Below, piece after piece: positions 9,297 to 18,270 of a stretch of DNA of 64,000 nt. This DNA comes from Leyella stercorea (GTDB lineage Bacteria; Bacteroidota; Bacteroidia; Bacteroidales; Bacteroidaceae), in the NCBI RefSeq assembly GCF_021531655.1, contig NZ_JADYUF010000018.1, forward strand, positions 1 through 64,000. Reading direction: 5' to 3'. Within the stretch, counting starts at the first letter, position 1. Each line of letters opens with the position of its first letter. The translations under genes were made by a program, and so were the position numbers. The notes beneath the pieces were generated by a model. That model made no database searches. It saw only the letters and a program-made list of their open reading frames with translations, and was not told where the DNA came from.

Positions 9297-9629
9297 TCAA
9301 ATCTGATAACCGAAGAAAGCGGGGAAGACGATGGTCGCTCCTATGAGGAACAGGCAGGCTCCCACCAGCATCATGATGTTCTTCTGCACTCCTTCTTCGC
9401 CCGTATTCATCTTTATATATATCTGCAAGGCGCTGACTATGACCACGATGCCCGCCACTGCATAGCACAGATAAACGATATAGAGCATCATCGTCACGGC
9501 ATAGTCATGGGCACTCGCAAGTGCGTCCGCTCCCCAGCTGTAGTCCACGTTGCCACACTTAGCACTGGCCAGAGCTGGGGTTAAAGCGGCATATAATGAT
9601 AGAAATGCACTTCTTGTTTTTGACATCAT
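9297..9629 (-). CDS. Second TraE-like protein (DUF4134 family)
   Basis: 110 residues. Same layout as the neighbouring TraE: N-terminal signal-like segment ending ALASAK, two transmembrane segments, and a short charged loop (KMNTGEEGVQKN). Its last segment, MMLVGACLFLIGATIVFPAFFG, parallels MMVVGACIFLIAAAQALPLFFG of TraE, so the two are tandem paralogues. It overlaps the upstream membrane-protein gene by 4 bp. The functional difference between the two is unknown. Confidence 0.85.
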   Translation of the reverse strand: MMSKTRSAFLSLYAALTPALASAKCGNVDYSWGADALASAHDYAVTMMLYIVYLCYAVAGIVVIVSALQIYIKMNTGEEGVQKNIMMLVGACLFLIGATIVFPAFFGYQI

Positions 9630-10078
9630 ATCTCATTATTGAGTGATTCCACCTTGACCATGTCACGTCCATTGTGACGAAGACCGCGGGCGATGATGGT
9701 GTTGTTCAATTCTTCCGAATACATGGGGTCGGAATAGGTGGTATTCACTTCCTCCATCTTCTTCTCGATTGCGCTTTGTATCTTTTCAAGCACATGAGGC
9801 TTGCTCTCTTCCGCAGTGGCGGCTGCCTCCTCTGTAGGCTCTGCAAGCTGCTTCTCCTCGTAGGCTGTCTCATATTGGTTGTCGCCTACGCTGAAACCAC
9901 CGTCGCTCTCGCTGACCGCTATCGACTCTTCCTCGTCGGTCATGTCACTGACATCAAACGACTCGCCCTGTGACTTCTCGTCCTTGGGCTTTCCGTACAG
10001 ATCCTGCACGATGATGACCGTATAGTAGATGACATAGATTATGGTCACGACAATGGCGAATATTACAAATGACTTCAT
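9626..10078 (-). CDS. Single-pass membrane protein, first gene of the tra operon
   Basis: 150 residues. One N-terminal transmembrane segment (FVIFAIVVTIIYVIYYTVII), then a long acidic, probably disordered region rich in E, S and D (about 30-105), and a C-terminal helical part ending LRHNGRDMVKVESLNNEI. Its place directly before traE resembles the TraC/TraD position of Bacteroides conjugative transposons, but I cannot assign it to a family. The next gene overlaps its end by 4 bp. Confidence 0.75.
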   Translation of the reverse strand: MKSFVIFAIVVTIIYVIYYTVIIVQDLYGKPKDEKSQGESFDVSDMTDEEESIAVSESDGGFSVGDNQYETAYEEKQLAEPTEEAAATAEESKPHVLEKIQSAIEKKMEEVNTTYSDPMYSEELNNTIIARGLRHNGRDMVKVESLNNEI

Positions 10079-10233
10079 ATTTTCAAGTTTGATTTTACTA
10101 TGGTTTGGCTTATTGCCGATGCAAAGGAACTACCTTTTCTTCAATCTTAAACCGAAATGACTTTCCGCGGAGCCAAATCTTAACTCTAATTTTGATTACA
10201 CTCGCAATCATACTCAAAAATCAAACTCGAAAG

Positions 10234-10266
10234 GCACAAAAAAAGCCCTTCCGATAGGGAAGAGCT
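10234..10266 (-). terminator. Rho-independent terminator after the phosphoesterase operon
   Basis: In minus orientation AGCTCTTCC and GGAAGGGCT pair across CTATC and are followed by seven T residues. It lies 33 bp after the phosphoesterase stop codon and separates the AbiE/phosphoesterase operon from the tra operon. Confidence 0.85.
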
Positions 10267-10299
10267 TGTAAAGAGGGTGGATGAAAAAAATGTGGATGG

Positions 10300-11070
10300 C
10301 TATATGGTCAGGTACTTGCCATGGGAGAAGTCCTGATGTTCGTTAGAGAAAACATAGCCCAACTGGTTGGACAAGCATTGGGTGTTGCCTATCCTGGCAT
10401 CGATGTTGGTGTGCGAATGTCCGTATATCCAATAGTCTATGCCGCTATCGGTGATATAGTCCTCCAACTCTACGGTGAACGCCACGTTTGCCTTGCTGCC
10501 TTGAAACTTTGGGTGGAGCATACGGAACGATGGTACATGATGGGTGACAACAATCTTATGGGCTGCTTGCGAATATGCCACTGCATCCTTGATAAAGGTG
10601 AGGCAACGTTCATGCTCAGCATTGAATTGGGCATGGGTCATCAGCTCACCTTTATATAATATACGGCGGAAGTCGCTTATCACTTGCTCGGTGAAGTAAG
10701 CGTCCTCCAAAGGAATCCTCGACCAAAGGGTGGAGAGGATGATGTCGGTGTCGCCAATCCTCGCAATACCGTTGTAGTGGCTGAATACATTGGGACGTAC
10801 CTCCAAGAGATAGCCGTCGGGCAGTGTCGCCACATCATAATATTTGTAGAACTCATGGTTGCCCATGCAGCAATGCACCTCCTTGTAGTTCTCCGATGCC
10901 CAGTCCCAAAAGGGATGCTTGGAGTAGTTGTCATCGCCGAGATAGCCGATGTCGCCGGCAAGCAGCAGTATGTCGCCCGTCACCTCCAAGGGGTGGGCTT
11001 TCAGATACCGCCAATTGTCGGCAAACTCCAGATGCAGGTCGGATGCGTATTGTATCTTCATATTGGTCAT
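10300..11070 (-). CDS. Calcineurin-like metallophosphoesterase
   Basis: 256 residues. All metal-ligand blocks of the family are present in order: SDLHLEF (D11, H13), LLAGDIG (about 38), GNHEFYK (about 70), THHVP (about 175) and GHSHTN (about 217). The substrate cannot be predicted; relatives hydrolyse phosphodiesters or phosphoproteins. The start overlaps the stop of the AbiEii-like toxin gene by 4 bp (ATGA), so it is coupled to that toxin-antitoxin pair and may be a third component. A terminator follows. Confidence 0.88.
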   Translation of the reverse strand: MTNMKIQYASDLHLEFADNWRYLKAHPLEVTGDILLLAGDIGYLGDDNYSKHPFWDWASENYKEVHCCMGNHEFYKYYDVATLPDGYLLEVRPNVFSHYNGIARIGDTDIILSTLWSRIPLEDAYFTEQVISDFRRILYKGELMTHAQFNAEHERCLTFIKDAVAYSQAAHKIVVTHHVPSFRMLHPKFQGSKANVAFTVELEDYITDSGIDYWIYGHSHTNIDARIGNTQCLSNQLGYVFSNEHQDFSHGKYLTI

Positions 11071-11846
11071 GCTTCTATAAACAATTCATCCAGTTGATCT
11101 AACAGTCCGGTCACAAATGCCTCGTCTTGACCGAGTGACTTTGACAATGGTTCTGCGAGAGTTGACCAGTCGGCTCTGATGGAGGCGACAAACTCCCTTA
11201 TACATGCCACTATTGAAGCAGGAGCCTCAATGTTGTCCTCAGTCATTATGACCACATTTTTCAGGATGTCCGAACGGTGCTTCTTGATGTCTTTGGTGTT
11301 CACATGCTTGCCGTCCCGCTTGTCTGCCATGAGATTTAGGTAGGCTCTTGCCTTCAGTGCTATCAAGGCAGCGGAATTGGCATGGCGTATGCCATCAGTC
11401 AGTTGGCTGTGTGCGATAGTAAAGTGATAGTAATCATCGTCCATGATGATGGCACTAAGACTCGACACATCTTCATCGGTCGGGATAGGTTCTATGACAA
11501 ATCCCTTTGGCTCTCCAAGCACGTCGGGGTGGCGTGACAGCAGTTCTATCATCTCGGGATAGCCGTCTTTACCATCAAGGAAACGATACATTTCATACCT
11601 TGGTGGCTCACCAGCCTCCTGTTTCCTCTTTTCAGGTCGATAGCCAGCCTCCCGCACAAACTGCCAGAAGCGATTGGCGAAAGCCTCGGTCATGTTCTCT
11701 ACGATGACTATCATGTCGATGTCGTGTGTGGCGCGTGGACGCACCACGGTATTGGTCATGGTGATGTCACAGGCTGCTCCGCCTATCACCACATAGTTTT
11801 CTGAGTATTCCGCAAATGCTTCACGGAACTTGACTAATCCTTCCAT
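11067..11846 (-). CDS. AbiEii-like nucleotidyltransferase (putative type IV toxin)
   Basis: 259 residues. Nucleotidyltransferase signature: IGGAACDI (GG at 22-23) and RATHDIDMIV (D42, D44). This matches the AbiEii/MNT-like superfamily, whose members act as toxins in abortive-infection systems by nucleotide transfer. It overlaps the 3' end of the upstream winged-helix gene by 13 bp, the usual antitoxin-toxin order. Role as toxin is inferred from fold and partner; catalysis was not tested. Confidence 0.8.
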   Translation of the reverse strand: MEGLVKFREAFAEYSENYVVIGGAACDITMTNTVVRPRATHDIDMIVIVENMTEAFANRFWQFVREAGYRPEKRKQEAGEPPRYEMYRFLDGKDGYPEMIELLSRHPDVLGEPKGFVIEPIPTDEDVSSLSAIIMDDDYYHFTIAHSQLTDGIRHANSAALIALKARAYLNLMADKRDGKHVNTKDIKKHRSDILKNVVIMTEDNIEAPASIVACIREFVASIRADWSTLAEPLSKSLGQDEAFVTGLLDQLDELFIEA

Positions 11847-12805
11847 TTCTGTTCACTGATTATTCGTTCTACTTCTTTTTCTACTCTCGGATCATCATCA
11901 TCTCTCAACGAAAGGACAAGGGAAAGGCGATCAACCCACTGGCTTTTGTCGCCCATTTTGCTGACAACAGGGTATTTCCATACCTCTATGATATAGTTGC
12001 CGTCATAGATGTTGGGATTCTCCATGACATCAGCCGACTTGACGGCACGATATTCCTTGCTTGTCATCATTATCATCTCTTCCCGGTCACGATTAAGCAT
12101 GGAATAATGTGCCAGGGCATTGATGCCGCATACGGGGTATTCCGCATCCAAGCGTATGTCATCGCAAAAGATGCGGTTCTCCACAGGTGACAGCAAGACG
12201 TTCTGAGCCTTGTCCCACAGTTCCTTGCCCTTCAACTCGAAGTGTACCACCTTGCTGCGCTGTCCGTTCTGAATCTTTTGACACAGTCCTACATCTTCAA
12301 GACAGGTGACACCCAACGTGACGCTTTCGTAAGAATATGGAAGCAACGGTGCAATATCCCTTGGCGACATTCCTTCAATACTGCCCACCTGTAGGTGATA
12401 GAGTAGTATGTATTGCGCCACAGGGGTCAATACTTCGGCAATCTTCCTGTTGCTTGTCTTCTCCAATGCTATGATGTCTGGCAGATGGGCATATTCCTCG
12501 GACATGACAAAGAAGACTCCTTTGTCTGCCAGTCTGTGTCGCTCGTAGGTGGGTCCGGGCGCAAGGATAAACACCGCAGGCAGTCCCAGGGCTTCGGTCA
12601 ACCGCTTGCCCGTGATGGCGCAAGTCCGTGGAGAGGGATTGCCCTTCTTGGGCTCAACGAACAGCAGGGGCGTGCCTTGGTATGTGCCATCATAGAAACG
12701 GTATGAGAGTTTCTCGCCAACCGTGATGCCTTTCAGGCTTTCCTTGGCACGAGGTTCCACCTCAAAGCGTCTGCCCAATATCCTTATTTCTTTTTTCAAT
12801 TCCAT
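11834..12805 (-). CDS. AbiEi-like winged-helix antitoxin/regulator
   Basis: 323 residues if started at the ATG at 12803-12805 (MELKKEIRILGRR). A start at 12910 would add 35 residues of unlikely sequence from the AT-rich leader. About residues 140-200 look like a winged helix (TPVAQYILLYHLQVGSIEGMSP, then YSYESVTLGVTCLEDVGLC). The C-terminal half is mixed alpha/beta. Together with the overlapping nucleotidyltransferase it forms an AbiE-like type IV pair. Some family antitoxins bind their own promoter. Confidence 0.75.
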   Translation of the reverse strand: MELKKEIRILGRRFEVEPRAKESLKGITVGEKLSYRFYDGTYQGTPLLFVEPKKGNPSPRTCAITGKRLTEALGLPAVFILAPGPTYERHRLADKGVFFVMSEEYAHLPDIIALEKTSNRKIAEVLTPVAQYILLYHLQVGSIEGMSPRDIAPLLPYSYESVTLGVTCLEDVGLCQKIQNGQRSKVVHFELKGKELWDKAQNVLLSPVENRIFCDDIRLDAEYPVCGINALAHYSMLNRDREEMIMMTSKEYRAVKSADVMENPNIYDGNYIIEVWKYPVVSKMGDKSQWVDRLSLVLSLRDDDDPRVEKEVERIISEQKWKD

Positions 12806-12961
12806 TCTGCTACATTTTAATAATGTATTAAAACGATGCAAAAATAAGGATAATAATTGAGAATCAAGCATGTTTGGGCGAAAAAGTGCAGATTTGATAT
12901 GTAATTTCAATGCATTTGAGCCATTTTTGCATCAAATGATGGTGTTTTCGTCTTTATAATG

Positions 12962-13861
12962 TCATTCAGATGCCGTTCGTTTCTTCCTCATCAGATAGTC
13001 GTTGACATCCTTGTAGTCGGCATATCTGAAGGACTCGTCCGTCACCCTGTACTCGAATACATTGCTGATGCTCTCAACCGTCTTGCGTCCTGCCTGGTCG
13101 TTGTCGAGGAAGCAATGGATGTGGGTGTAACGGTCAAGGTAATGCAATGCCTGTTTGAGGTTGGCGACTGAGTTCAGTATCATATAGTCGCAAGGGCTTT
13201 CAACGACAAACCATCGGTCTTGCTGTTTAACGAGGGTCATATAAGCAAGGAAGTCCATGAAGCCCTCAAAGACCAGACAACCGTTTTGCCACTCGTTGAA
13301 CGTATGGGCAAGCAGGGTGATGTCCTTATGCCCGATGCAGCCCTTGAAATAGGGATTGCGCACCTCATGTCCTTCACTCAGATTGCCAAAGGCAATGCCA
13401 TAGTAATGTTTTTGCTCAACCTTGTAGTGTATCTCCCTGCAATACATCCTGCCAATGGTGATGTCTATCCGTCGGCTACTGAAATAGGACAGCAGAGAAT
13501 GGTTGCTCAGTGGGAGCAGCTTCACATCGTTCATCTTGGTTGTCGTGTATTCCTTGGCTGCGATAGCGGTCTCGATTGCCTTATCCACAGTGGCAATACT
13601 CTTGGACGCAAGGTAGGCAAGGGCATCGGAAACGGATTGTTTGTTATACATACGCTTTACCAGCTCCACAAGGTCACCGCCCTCCTTAATGGCGTAGTCG
13701 TACCACAGGTTCTCCTTCTTGCTGACCTTGAACGATGCGGTCTTCTCGTCCCTGAAGGGTGACAGATACCAGTAGGCATTGCCCTTCTTCTTTTTCAGCG
13801 TTACATTCTCCTTGTCTAAGAAGTCTATAATGCTCAGTTTCTTCGATTGTTCAATATTCAT
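12962..13861 (-). CDS. Toprim-domain primase
   Basis: 299 residues. The N-terminal half resembles the DnaG zinc/CHC2 region (YLSPFRDEKTASFKVSKKENLWYDYAIKEGGDLVELV) but lacks the zinc cysteines, as is common in Bacteroidetes element primases. Toprim domain at about 195-290: FEGFMDFLAYM carries the catalytic Glu and HCFLDNDQAGRK the DxD. Predicted to prime replication of the element after transfer. It lies downstream of the RepA-like helicase with an iteron-like stretch between them. Confidence 0.88.
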   Translation of the reverse strand: MNIEQSKKLSIIDFLDKENVTLKKKKGNAYWYLSPFRDEKTASFKVSKKENLWYDYAIKEGGDLVELVKRMYNKQSVSDALAYLASKSIATVDKAIETAIAAKEYTTTKMNDVKLLPLSNHSLLSYFSSRRIDITIGRMYCREIHYKVEQKHYYGIAFGNLSEGHEVRNPYFKGCIGHKDITLLAHTFNEWQNGCLVFEGFMDFLAYMTLVKQQDRWFVVESPCDYMILNSVANLKQALHYLDRYTHIHCFLDNDQAGRKTVESISNVFEYRVTDESFRYADYKDVNDYLMRKKRTASE

Positions 13862-13902
13862 TGTACTTTCATTTGTTCGGTTTTACTTTGTCCATGGAAA
13901 CA

Positions 13903-14047
13903 GTTTACTTTACCCTTTCTCCTATATAGGCACACCCGTAAACTAAACCATTTGCTAAACTACTTTTCCGCTTCCCAATTCAGCCTCCGATTTCGGTTTA
14001 CTTTGGCCTTATTTCTTATATATAGGTACGGACGTAAACTAAACTGG
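13903..14047. repeat. Two iteron-like repeats between helicase and primase genes (candidate replication origin)
   Basis: Copy 1 at 13903-13949 and copy 2 at 13995-14047. Each starts GTTTACTTT, has CTATATAGG or TATATATAGG in the middle, and ends CGTAAACTAAAC. GTTTAC and GTAAAC are inverted, so each copy can form a hairpin about 35-40 nt long. The copies are about 92 bp apart. Placement between replication genes suggests an origin or operator. Confidence 0.55.
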
Positions 14048-14061
14048 TTTCTGAACTGTTT

Positions 14062-15174
14062 TTATTCCTCTTCATGGAACAGGTCAATCTCGGCAGGTGT
14101 ATATCCGAAATAGTAATGATTATCCCGCTTCACTATGAGCTTTTGCTCGTTAATCAGGTATTTCAGCATTTTGATGATGACGCTTCTGCCACGCTTAAAG
14201 CCAATGTCTGCATAGGCTTGCGTTAATTCCTCCACCATGCGATCGAATCCTTTGATAGGTTTCTCCTTGAATGCAGCCGTCAGCGCCTCGTTATGCTGTT
14301 CGGATGTCAAGTCTTGGTAAGTAAACCTTGACGGTTGCTTGTCACCTTCTTCCTTCTCCGGCGTGTGCTCGACAATCTCTGGCAACCCTTCCTCATTGAC
14401 TGTAAAGGCAAACGGCTTGAACTCCTTCTCACGGATGTGCATCGCCTTCACCTCGCTGATGTCGGGATTGGTGGTGCTCTTGGTGATGACAAGCACCGTC
14501 TCTGCCTTGTTGTTCATCTCCGTACCGATATGCCCGCGCACGTTATTGTCGCCCTTGTTCTGATGCAATACGCAATGGATGTGCAGGTCATACTTTGATG
14601 ACCATTCCATCATCTTGTTGATGACCTCGACCGATTCTCCCGCATTGTTGATGTCGAGAAGCAGGTCTCTGATTCCGTCGATGATGACCAGTCCATAGCT
14701 TTGGTCTTGGGCAAGCGCATAGTCTATGACCTCTATCCTGACGGAGGGCGTGTACTCTCTCAGACAGATAAAGTCAAGGTTCTCGTTGTCGATGCTTGTA
14801 GGTAGACCAGCGAGCTTCAGGATGCGCTCCAGCACATTATGGCAGTGATAGCGGCTCTGCTCCGTATCTACATACAGTATCTTGCGTTTCCCCTCTGGCA
14901 GACTGGCGCGATAGTTCAGTACCTTGCCGTTGGCGAGGGAAGCGGCTACCAAGGCAGACACGTTGAAGGTCTTTTTCGCCTTTGCCTTACCAGTAGAAGC
15001 ACTGAAGTTGCCCAATGTGGCTATGCTGGAATTATCAACCCATATAATCTGAGGAGGTGTTTTATAAGTATCTGTTGCCTTTATCAACGATTCGCTCAAT
15101 ATGCGATTGAGACGCTGTACTCCTTCCTCTTTTGAGTTAGGCTGTACATGTTTGTTATTTTCTTCCATTTTCAT
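14062..15174 (-). CDS. RepA-like RecA-fold ATPase/helicase
   Basis: 370 residues. A Walker-A-like motif with an unusual lysine pattern, STGKAKAKKTF, is at about 59-69; YVDTEQSRYHC follows and LVIIDGIRDLLLDINN is the Walker B (about 165-180). This is the RecA/RepA-type ATPase seen with toprim primases in Bacteroidales mobile elements. A C-terminal winged-helix-like part (about 290-370) ends HYYFGYTPAEIDLFHEEE. Likely the replicative helicase of element A. It overlaps the preceding HTH gene by 4 bp. Confidence 0.85.
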   Translation of the reverse strand: MKMEENNKHVQPNSKEEGVQRLNRILSESLIKATDTYKTPPQIIWVDNSSIATLGNFSASTGKAKAKKTFNVSALVAASLANGKVLNYRASLPEGKRKILYVDTEQSRYHCHNVLERILKLAGLPTSIDNENLDFICLREYTPSVRIEVIDYALAQDQSYGLVIIDGIRDLLLDINNAGESVEVINKMMEWSSKYDLHIHCVLHQNKGDNNVRGHIGTEMNNKAETVLVITKSTTNPDISEVKAMHIREKEFKPFAFTVNEEGLPEIVEHTPEKEEGDKQPSRFTYQDLTSEQHNEALTAAFKEKPIKGFDRMVEELTQAYADIGFKRGRSVIIKMLKYLINEQKLIVKRDNHYYFGYTPAEIDLFHEEE

Positions 15175-15512
15175 TCTTTCGGATTATCAATTTCTATTTT
15201 CGTTACCATTCCAATGACCTCTTGTTTGTTTTGGAGCAGCCACTTGTCGATTTCTTCTCTATTAAAATACAGCATTTTTCCCCTTGGCTTATAGTGTGGA
15301 ACTTCTTTTGCGGCTGTAAGTTTGTATAGCAGGCTTTCAGAAACACCAATATACTTACATGCTTCGTCAAACCCCAAGACGGTTTTGGTCTGCTTGACCA
15401 TCTTCTCCAATTCCTCGATTCGCTCTATTAGTTTGTCAATAGGTCCCAAAGCCTCCAAACTGTCTTCTATTGCGACAATTCGCTCATAGAGTCTAAAATG
15501 TCTTTCATTCAT
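15171..15512 (-). CDS. HTH_17 DNA-binding protein
   Basis: 113 residues. N-terminal helical part (about 1-40), then a MerR/excisionase-like HTH at about 45-95: LGFDEACKYIGVSESLLYKLTAAKEVPHYKPRG and YFNREEIDKWLLQN. It overlaps the helicase gene by 4 bp, so it is co-transcribed with replication genes. Probably regulatory or a directionality factor. Confidence 0.82.
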   Translation of the reverse strand: MNERHFRLYERIVAIEDSLEALGPIDKLIERIEELEKMVKQTKTVLGFDEACKYIGVSESLLYKLTAAKEVPHYKPRGKMLYFNREEIDKWLLQNKQEVIGMVTKIEIDNPKE

Positions 15513-15555
15513 GTGTCACGTACCTTAATTAAATTGTTTACAGACAGTAGCACGG

Positions 15556-15924
15556 TTATATTAGCCGTCTATTCTTTCTTTGTGTAGATAGTACATATTC
15601 CTCTGCTTCTCTTTGAATCTCGTTCTTCGATTTGCCCTTGGTTCCTTGAAGCCATTCATCTATCTCAGATTTGAGGAACATGATGCGTTTGCCTCTCTTG
15701 TGAAACGGTATTTCCCGATTGCTTGTCCAGCAATATATGGTATGCTCTACCGGATGTGTTGGGAGATAAGCACATAATTCAGCAACCGTAAACCATGTTT
15801 CTTCTTTTTCTGATTGAACAAGTTCATATATACCATCAATCTTGTCTTCTAATGATGACAGCTTTTTCAGTACCCCCGTTATAGCGTTGGGAATATCTTC
15901 AAATCTTATACTATTTTCTTCCAT
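15556..15924 (-). CDS. HTH_17 DNA-binding protein, homologue of 35859-36236
   Basis: 122 residues. The HTH is at about 44-92 (WFTVAELCAYLPTHPVEHTIYCWTSNREIPFHKRG). It is clearly homologous to the element B protein at 35859-36236 (shared YLPxHPxExTxYxWTSxRxIPFHKxGKxIxFxKSEID). Elements A and B therefore carry related regulatory modules as well as related integrases. Likely an excision or replication regulator. Confidence 0.82.
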   Translation of the reverse strand: MEENSIRFEDIPNAITGVLKKLSSLEDKIDGIYELVQSEKEETWFTVAELCAYLPTHPVEHTIYCWTSNREIPFHKRGKRIMFLKSEIDEWLQGTKGKSKNEIQREAEEYVLSTQRKNRRLI

Positions 15925-16057
15925 GCTAATTATTTTTTATGATTTTTGATGCAAAGTTATGGGGAGACTGTCACTAAATAGAAAAAGTAACGTGATAGTA
16001 AGGCAGTATCAACCAAACTATCACGTTTTTACTTTCATTTAGCAGAATTATTGTGAT

Positions 16058-16786
16058 TTATTCCTCTCTTAATATCTGTTCGATGGATTTGCAGATGGCA
16101 TATTGACTTGCTGTCATGGAAACGTTTCTTCTTATCCTTGAAAGAGAAGAGGAAAGACAACTTGAAGTTATGAATTTCTCTGTTCCATCCTTTTTGATAC
16201 TGGTTAAGAAGCGACCTTCTCCCATGACATATTGCCAATTATTGTTTATCAAATGGTATTGAGCCATAGCGTCAAACAGTACGGCTACATTACGTACATT
16301 CTTTACACGGATAGATGCGTCCAAGTCGCACTTGAATAGGCGACACAACTCGCTACGCACATCACTGTTGTCGGCAAAATCAAATATGTCGTGACTTTGG
16401 ACAAGTTCTACCAACAAATCCATCTGTCTGTCTGACAATTGGCATCCCAAAGTGAGGATGGACGATTTCTTTCGGGTAAGGATTGGCAGACCAGTACCCA
16501 CATGTTGAAGAAACAACTCAATAAGTTCCTGCTTGGAATAATCTTCTTTTTTCTTGATTATTGACACACACTTAGAGTCTCTAAACAAAGTACCAATAAT
16601 GCCAATTGCCATCTGTCGCGAGTTCTTACAACGTGCACAATCACAGTCAATATATTGGTGACTGCGCTCAAATAGTTCTATGAAGTACTCTGTCTTCATA
16701 TGATTCTTTTCAGCTTGAAGATACCAACTTCTTGCGATCTCAAACAACTCATACAGTTCTCTGTAGAAGTCTTCTGTACACTCCAC
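16058..16786 (-). CDS. Hypothetical protein of element A
   Basis: 242 residues, no family recognised. Helical and charged with a Cys cluster CDCARC at about 49-54 that might bind metal. It lies between the integrase and the HTH genes. The terminator at 16947-16990 separates it from the integrase gene upstream, so it has its own promoter, probably in 16787-16946. Confidence 0.65.
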   Translation of the reverse strand: MECTEDFYRELYELFEIARSWYLQAEKNHMKTEYFIELFERSHQYIDCDCARCKNSRQMAIGIIGTLFRDSKCVSIIKKKEDYSKQELIELFLQHVGTGLPILTRKKSSILTLGCQLSDRQMDLLVELVQSHDIFDFADNSDVRSELCRLFKCDLDASIRVKNVRNVAVLFDAMAQYHLINNNWQYVMGEGRFLTSIKKDGTEKFITSSCLSSSLSRIRRNVSMTASQYAICKSIEQILREE

Positions 16787-16946
16787 ATGTTTGTGGACAC
16801 GCTTGCTCTCTTCAAAAAGAGAGAAGCCAAAAAAGGCTGTCTTTTTTCATTTTTATCTGTTTATTGTTATAAATGTTTGGTTTCCACGAAAGGTTAAAGT
16901 GCCAAAACAATAGCATCATTACATAGAATGTTGAAAATGAAAGGCA

Positions 16947-16990
16947 CTAAAAACCACCTGTACAATAAAGGACTTATTGATACAAGTGGT
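16947..16990 (-). terminator. Terminator of the element A integrase gene
   Basis: In minus orientation ACCACTTGTA pairs with TACAGGTGGT (one mismatch), with a further paired CAATAA/TTATTG inside, followed by TTTTTAG. It lies 32 bp after the integrase stop. Element B has a terminator in the same relative place. Confidence 0.8.
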
Positions 16991-17022
16991 CTTCTATACT
17001 AAGTGCTTACAAATGATAATCA

Positions 17023-18270
17023 CTATTCATCTATGTCCAACTTAAAAGCTTCTGTAGCTTCATCTTTCTTCTTGTCAATTACTTTTGCGTAGATTTGCGT
17101 GGTTTTTACATTGGTATGCCCTAACATTTTGCTTACGGTATATATGTCTGTACCGTTAGCCAATTGTAACGTTGCATAGGTGTGGCGGAAGCAATGAAAG
17201 GTGATGTGCTTGGTAATCCCTGATGCTTTTACCCACCGTTCCAAAGGCCTAGATATCCATGAAGGGTCAGGCAGTCCGGCAAACACCAACAGTTCTCCGT
17301 CTTTCTTGCGCTCACCGCAAAGCTTGTATGCCTGTGGCGATATAGGCATGTATTCAACGCCCTTAGTCTTCTGCTGAGTGAAATTGAGACGGTACCCACC
17401 ATTGTATTCTTCAACCTCTGACCATTTAAGCTTTTGAATATCGCTATGTCGCATTCCTGTCAGTGCAGAGAACAAGGCTGCCCGTTTTAGTATATCATCA
17501 CACGGAGTCTTTGCCAATATATTAAGTTCTTCCAGTGACAGATACTCTCTTCGAGCACTCTGAAACATGATATTTTTAGCCTTGGCAGCAATATCACAAT
17601 TCAGATAGCCATCCACGAAAGCTTGTTTGAGTGCCGCCTTGAAGATAGAGAAGTACGTCGATGCCGTATTCCTTGAAATAGTTCCTTTCTTAGAACCACC
17701 CTGCGGTGCCTTTATCAAGAAGGAACGGAATGCCTCAATATACTTCATGTCAATCTGCGAGAACTGTATGTAGTCACACTTGGCAAACATTGACAACAGT
17801 GTGTGCAATCTGCGCCAGTTGACAACTATCGATTCTGACGCAGTTTCCTCTCTTTCTTTGATTAACTTCTCAATATACTCCAGAACATTGCATTTTGAGC
17901 GTTCGCTTTGTTCTGCCATTTCCATTTGCTGGTCAGTAAAGAGAGCCATGTTGTCGTACTCTTTTTGACGCAGGACTCGAACGCCATCCGCATAAAGGCA
18001 AGTTTCCATATCTTGCTTGGATTTACACTGAATAACGCCATTGTCATCTCGCTTGGGCTTGTACTTTATTCTACCAGCAACGGCTCGCTCGCTTCGTCGT
18101 TTATCCCATATAGGGGTAGTAATAGACCTCCTGAGATATTCACGCACTCGTTTGGGTTTGTCATTTCCCGTCTCATAAACAGGATAAGCTTCAAGATAGA
18201 TGAACCACTCATCTCTCCACTCACTTTTCTTTAATTTGACGGAGACTTTAGTATAATCTAATCTTTTCAT
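17023..18270 (-). CDS. Tyrosine recombinase (integrase) of element A
   Basis: 415 residues. Arm-binding domain (about 1-115), core-binding domain (about 125-230) and catalytic domain. Catalytic residues: R274 (TGMRHSD), H359/R362 (HCFRH), H385 (LGHTNVKTTQ), Y394 (IYAKV). Very similar to the element B integrase at 36600-37889. Both elements use the dnaK 3' end, so this enzyme should recognise the TTCACCTCCTCGAA site. It overlaps the upstream zinc-finger/HTH gene by 4 bp. Confidence 0.93.
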   Translation of the reverse strand: MKRLDYTKVSVKLKKSEWRDEWFIYLEAYPVYETGNDKPKRVREYLRRSITTPIWDKRRSERAVAGRIKYKPKRDDNGVIQCKSKQDMETCLYADGVRVLRQKEYDNMALFTDQQMEMAEQSERSKCNVLEYIEKLIKEREETASESIVVNWRRLHTLLSMFAKCDYIQFSQIDMKYIEAFRSFLIKAPQGGSKKGTISRNTASTYFSIFKAALKQAFVDGYLNCDIAAKAKNIMFQSARREYLSLEELNILAKTPCDDILKRAALFSALTGMRHSDIQKLKWSEVEEYNGGYRLNFTQQKTKGVEYMPISPQAYKLCGERKKDGELLVFAGLPDPSWISRPLERWVKASGITKHITFHCFRHTYATLQLANGTDIYTVSKMLGHTNVKTTQIYAKVIDKKKDEATEAFKLDIDE

